A stretch of 64,000 nt of DNA from Sarcophilus harrisii (Eukaryota; Chordata; Mammalia; Dasyuromorphia; Dasyuridae): contig NC_045429.1 in the NCBI RefSeq assembly GCF_902635505.1, positions 217,747,997 through 217,811,996 of the forward strand, read 5' to 3'. The notes beneath the pieces were generated by a model. It saw only the letters and a program-made list of their open reading frames with translations. It did not search any database and was not told where the DNA came from. Made by a program: the position numbers and the translations under genes. Below, one piece after another: positions 40,201-47,000 of the stretch. The first letter of the stretch is position 1; each line of letters begins with the position of its first letter.

Positions 40201-41552
40201 TAGTTTCTTTGAGTGAGAGATTTAAAATCTATAAAGTTATATTTGTGGATATAAGCACATATATATATATATATAAGTATATATACATTTATATAAATAA
40301 ATTCTCTCTATGTACATAGACATATATATGTGTATTTATTTTATTTATCCCCACAACTCTGTGGGGTAGGTCATTATAAATAATTTATTATATATTATAG
40401 TATTCCCATTTTTCAGATGAAGAAACTGAGGCAGGCTGAAGTTAAATGAATTGCTAGAGTTATATAGTTAGTAAATATCTGAAATAGAATTTAAAACCTC
40501 TCTGCTCAATCAGCGGCTTCTCCACCTTGTGGAATAATATTCAGTCTACCATTTCCCCACTGTATCTCATCACTTTATTTTCTCCACTCATAATTCTCTA
40601 ATACAATGAATACAAGATAAATTTATAAGCTTATATCATAGATGGATCTACAAATGTCTGCTTTGCAATCAAATGCAATTTAACATTTTTCTCAAAGTAA
40701 AATGGACCTTATAGAGTCTTTTTTCTCACAAAGTAAGATGAATCTTATGGGGTTCAGTGGTCAAAACAGATACACTTGATCTTGTGTTATTCTGGGGATT
40801 TATCTGTATGATATGGTTAATTAAAAAACTTCTTTATTTACCTGAGTCTTCTTCATTCCTAATTCCAACGGTATGATAAAATTTCAGTAATGTTTATGTA
40901 GGGAACCTGGGGAAGGGAGTGTTTGAGAAATTCATACTCTCTTTTTTCTTCTCTGTCATGTAGGGTGGTACAACCGCTTATACATTAACTTCACTTTACG
41001 TCGTCACATCTTCTTTTTCTTGCTCCAAACCTATTTCCCTGCTACTTTGATGGTTATGCTGTCCTGGGTGTCTTTCTGGATTGATCGTAGAGCTGTGCCT
41101 GCTAGAGTTCCTTTAGGTAAGGATATCTCAACTACAACCCAGGCATTATACAATAAAAATAATTATTTTAGGATCTACCTAGCTCTTAAAAAGTTTCCTC
41201 AAACAAATATTTATAGCAGCTCTCTTTGTGGTGGGAAAAAACTAGAAACTGTGGGGACGTCGGTCAACTATAAGTCATGCTGGAACACTACTGTGCTATA
41301 AGAAATGATAAGCTCAATGATCTTAGAAAAACATGGATAGACTTACACAAAATAATGAAGAGATCAATGAGCAGAACCAAGAGAACATCGTACACAGTAA
41401 CTGTAATATTGTTTTAAGAACAACTTTGATCAGCTAAGTAATTTTGACTATTATAATAACCAAATTAACTACGAAGGACCTATGAAGGAAGATACTATCT
41501 GCATCCAGACAAAAAAACTGATAAATAAAAAAAATTATATATAGAATGGTTT

Positions 41553-41598
<46 letters not shown>

Positions 41599-44004
41599 TA
41601 ATGGTAGCCATGTGGGGGGGACAGGATTGGGAATAGGAAGAAAAAAGGGGAAAAAAAAGTTATATGATAACTTTATATTTTAAAAGAATAGCAAGATGTA
41701 CATAACAGATTTGCAGTTTCATGTGTAATCATTTTTTATGTTATTGAAATGCTTGTTTTATTTCTTAAGTTCTGAATAAAATAAATAAAATTTTAAAAAG
41801 AAAAATTCTCCTTTTTACCATTTCATACTTCAAGGTTGGAAAGACTCAACTTATGGATAAAATTAAATGACAATGATTACCTTTTCAAGAAAGTTTCTAT
41901 AGGGTAAAGCCATTTTTACAACCCCATATGAACCATATAAACAGTGCTTCAATCATCTTATAAAAGAACCATAAAATCTCAGAGTTCAAAGGTCATTAAT
42001 AGTTATCTAGTGAACTCAGACAAGTGGTGGGAAGTGGTTCTCCAACATCTATTTGAAGATAGCCCAGGAGTGGAAGGGCCCATCACCTCTTCCATTTTTG
42101 GTCATTTCTAGTGGTTATTTGCAACTTCCTTATTTTCCCCTTTTTCTTTCCTTTTCTTCTTGTTTTGGAGGCAATTGGAGTTAAGGGTCTTGCCCAGTTC
42201 ACACAGCTAGTAAGTGTCTGAGTCTATATTTGAACCTAGGTCCTCTTTGACTCCAGGTCCCATGCGCTATCCACTGTGCTACCTAGCTGATCCTATTTGT
42301 AACTTTCACCTATAGCCCTTGGTTCTTCCTTTTGGGGCAAAACAGAGTAAGTCTAATCCCTCTTCCCCATGACAGCCTTTCAACAGCTGAAGAGCAAACA
42401 TTTAATATAAGATAAAATTTAATAAAAAAGTAAATGTTAAAATATTAGGAATTCAAAATCAATTCAAAAAGTTCAAAGTACGGAGACAATACTAGATAAC
42501 TAGTCTTTTATTTTTCCTAAAAATAAATAAAAATTAAAAAAAAAAACCTTAGTGGATTACGGGTTCAATATATTTCAACAATAAAATATAGTAAACAAAA
42601 AAACTCCAAAACCCTGAGGTATGTATAGTAACCAAAAAGAAGGTGAAAACTCCACAGTGCTGCAGTTAAATCACATAAAAGGTACTGGTTGGTGAGTTCT
42701 GGGTATTACATTTTATGAAGAACATTAAAAAGCAGAAGAATGTCCAGCAAAGAATAATTAGGATGGTGAAGGACCATATGAGAATAGAAAAATTGCAGAA
42801 AAGCAGAAATATTATATATGTATATATATATTCTTTTCTGATTAGAATTATAAAATTTTAATAAATATATAGCTGTTATATAAGTCAAATATTATGTTAT
42901 TGTGTTATATCATATATTTTTAATGTAATATGTAATTGCATATATTATATACATTATATATTACAGTGAGTTAGGAGTATAGAAAATAAAAAGTGGAGGA
43001 TAGTTAAACAATTGATTGTCCTAACTATGAATGTGAATGGGATGAGCTCATTCATAAAACAGAAGTTAGCACAATGGATTAAAAAGCAAAATCCAACAAT
43101 ATGTTATTTACAAGAAATAGGTTTGAAACATAAAAGATTCCCACAGATTTAAAATAAAAGATTAGAGCCAAATATATTATGTCTCAGCTGAACAAAATAG
43201 AGCAAAAGAGGCAATTGTGAATTCAGACAAGGCAACAGCAAAAATTGATTTAAAAAATAAAAAGGGAAGCTACATTTTGCTGAAAAGTAATAGAGCAACT
43301 GATTTCAGTCTTTAACATGTATGCATCCAATAACATATCTTCTAAATATTTAAGTAAAAACAAAATGAATTGTAGGGAGAAATATATAATAAATCTCTAA
43401 TAGTGAAGGAATCTCCACTTATTCTAATCAACTCTAGATATATTTTACCAAAAAAGAAAAAAGAAGGGCAATTCTGAAGGGAAGAAACTCAGGCTACTTA
43501 TAGCCATATAAAGAAAAAACACTACTAATTAGAGAAATTCAAGTTAAAGACAATTTGTACTTATATATAAAAAATTATTGAACAGTGTATGTCCTTTGAC
43601 CAACTATATATCACTGTAAGGTTTATATATAAAAGAAATCAAAGAAAGGAAAAGGGTCTACGTGTACAAAAATATTTATGGTAGCTCTTTTTATAGTGGC
43701 AAAAAAAAAAATCTAAAATCCTAGAAACTAAACAAAAAGACATATGAACTGATAAAATGAAGTAAGCAGGACCAGATGAATAATTTTAGACCTTAATTTT
43801 ATAATAATTAACAATTATGAAGTTTTATAAACTGATGAAGAATTAAATGAAAACCAAGAAAATAAATTATATAATGACAATACTAAAACAACAACAAAAA
43901 CAAAAGTAAACCAAAAAAGCTGGAAAATGTAAGATGATTCTAGTATGATCAAATTTACTAATCATGACATATAGATTTAGAAAGTAGAATAAAATATATG
44001 TGTG

Positions 44005-44040
<36 letters not shown>

Positions 44041-47000
44041 GGAATTGGGTTTTTTCCCTATACTTATTTATTACAAGAAATGTTTTTCTTTTCTTTTTTT
44101 CTAATGAGTGGACTTGGGAAAGAGAAAAAATAGATTTGACATTTTTTAATTGGGGGATTGCAACAGTTGTGGAATATTGTGTGCACTTTTAGATCAGATT
44201 ACTGCATTATTGCCATTGTTGAATTGTTTCAGTCATGTCCTCTATATTATAAGTTTTACTTAATTGCTTTATTTTTTATAGCTTTTTGTTGACAAAACAT
44301 ATGCATGGATAATTTATCAACATTGACCCTTGCAAAAACTTCTGTTCCCACTTTTCCCCTCCTTCCCTCCACCCCTTCCCCTAGATGGCAGGTAGTCCCA
44401 TACATGTTAAACATGTATATGTTAAAATTATTTATTATTATTTATTAAATACAGTATATGTATATGTATTTATACAGTTATCTTATTGGACAGGAAAGAT
44501 CGGATTTAGAAAGAAGGTAAAAATAACCTGGGGAAAAAAAACAAAAATGCAAGCAAACAATAACAGGAAGAGTGTAAATGCTATGTTGTGGTCCACACTC
44601 ATTTCCCAGTGTTCTTTCACTGGGTGTAGCTGCTTCTGTTCATTACTGATCAATTGGAACTGATTGGATCCTCTCATTGTTGAAGATAGCCATGTCCATC
44701 AGAATTGATCCTCATATAGTCTTGTTGTTAAAGTGTATAATGATCTCCTGGTTCTGCTCATTTCACTTAGCATCAATTCATCTAAGTCTCTCCAAGCCTC
44801 TCTGTATTCATCCTACTGGTCATTTCTTACAGAACAATAATATTCCATAACATTCATATACCACAATTTACCCAGCCATTCAATTAATGGCATCCATTCA
44901 ATTTCCAGTTTCTAGCCACTACAAACAGGGCTGCCACAAACATTTTTGCACATACAGGTCCCTTTCCCTTCTTTAATATCTCTTTGGGATATTAAAGTAG
45001 TAACACTGCTGGATCAAAGGGTATATACAGTTTGATAACTTTTTGAGTATAGTGCCAAATTGTTCTCCAGAATGGCTGGATGTATTCAATTCCACCAACA
45101 ATGTATCAGTGTTCCAATTTCCCTACATCCCCTCCAACATTTGTCATTATCTTTTCCTGTCATCTTATTGTTTTACTTTTTTTTTAAAGACATTTTGGAG
45201 TGAGGATAATATATAAATGTTTGTAATTAAAAACAAAAATACATCCATAAAACTGGAGAAAAAAGAGGAATGAGGGGGCATGATGATTTTTGATGACTTC
45301 AGTATAATTGGTTTCCTTTATAATCCTATGGATTTTATTTTAAACATGTGAATATAGAAAAATTATTAACCCTTTCTGTGCCTCCATTTCATATTTTTTA
45401 GGGAAAATGTTATTTTATTCTTCTAGGAAATAGCCAATTCATTATTTAAAAAGCTCCTGCTTGAGTACTATTTGCAGCGAAGGTGAGGAAAGGACCTTTG
45501 GCCTACCATTGACTAATAATTACATTTTAAGACCCTCTGTCACTATCCACTCTTAAAAAAAAACAAAACATCCTGATGGAGAGACCTTTAAGAAATACCC
45601 CAATTCCTTCTAATTCCATATTTGCCAAGCAGATGTTCTTGTTTTAGTTTAATGAATTTTAAAATTAATTTCATTTCCAGATGAATTTTCACTGAGAACC
45701 TTCTGCCTATAGGACAGCAGCAATTTCAAGGTAGCTTGAATTGATATAATACAAATAAATTGGTATTTCTGGTTTACAAATCAGTCTGGCAGTTATAATT
45801 CCTTTAGGAGAAGTGGGGACTGGATTTCTTGATCTACAATGCTGTCTGAGCCATCTCTAGAGGAGAGTTAGAATAAGTTCAAATTAGAGTTAGGCGGCAG
45901 CAGCAACAATAACAATAAAAGAATCAAGATTTTGCAGGATTGGCTACTGCATTTATAAAGTACCTTAAAGTTTAGAATCATAGATTTAGAATCAGAATGG
46001 ACTTTGAAGTCATCTAAATCCAACCTCTTAATTTTAGAAATAAAGCCCAGAGAGTTTGGGCAGTAGAATCAAGAAAACCTGAGTTCAAATGTGGCTTCAG
46101 ATACTAACTGTGTGACCCTAGGAAATAACAATCTCTCATAGACTCAATTTCTTCATCTATAAAATGGGGGAAATAATAGAATCTATATATGAGGAATATT
46201 GTAAGAAGATACTTTGCACACCTTCAAGTACTATATAAATGCTAGCTATTATTGAGTGACTTGCTGAAAGGTCACCTGGGTAGAGAGTTCCAAAGAGAAA
46301 TTTCAATCCAGATACCAGTGCTCTTTTTACTATGTTACCTCTATTCAGCTGCTATATTTACTTTCTCACAAATACGTTGGTTTCAAAATTTCTAGAATTC
46401 TTTACTAATGGCTCAACCCCATAACACAAAGGGGGAATTTTTTTTAAAGTTAAGACGGATGAGAAGCAACAAATAATGAAAATGCTGACAGTGCAAACTG
46501 AGCTTTCTTTGATTTTTAATCTTAACATAGTGGTATGTTTCTAAGGTATCACAACCGTTCTTACCATGTCTACAATCATCACTGGTGTTAACGCCTCCAT
46601 GCCTCGAGTCTCCTACATTAAGGCCGTGGACATCTACCTGTGGGTCAGCTTTGTGTTTGTGTTCCTCTCTGTGTTGGAGTACGCAGCAGTGAACTATCTG
46701 ACCACTGTACAGGAGAGAAAGGAGAGGGAGCTTCGAGACAAGGTGATGTTATTGTGTAATTAAAGCTTTCATATATCACATTTTCTCTCATACTTTGGTC
46801 CAGTGGTTTTCAAAGTATGATCTAAGAACCCCAAGACCCTTTCTAAGGTAAAAAATATTTTCATTATAATTATATAAATGTTATTTGCCTACTAAAATAC
46901 TCTCCCTTTTCTAACTACAAATCTGCATGAGGCTGAATTTTCTTCACATATTTCAACCAAAACAATGACAATAGATTGAATACACAAGTAAATATGAGAA

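Noticed and set aside
46743-46763. Extended exon 9 reading into the intron
   Set aside because: It meets a stop after five codons, while the donor AAG/gtgatg joins in frame to exon 10 as in other rho genes.
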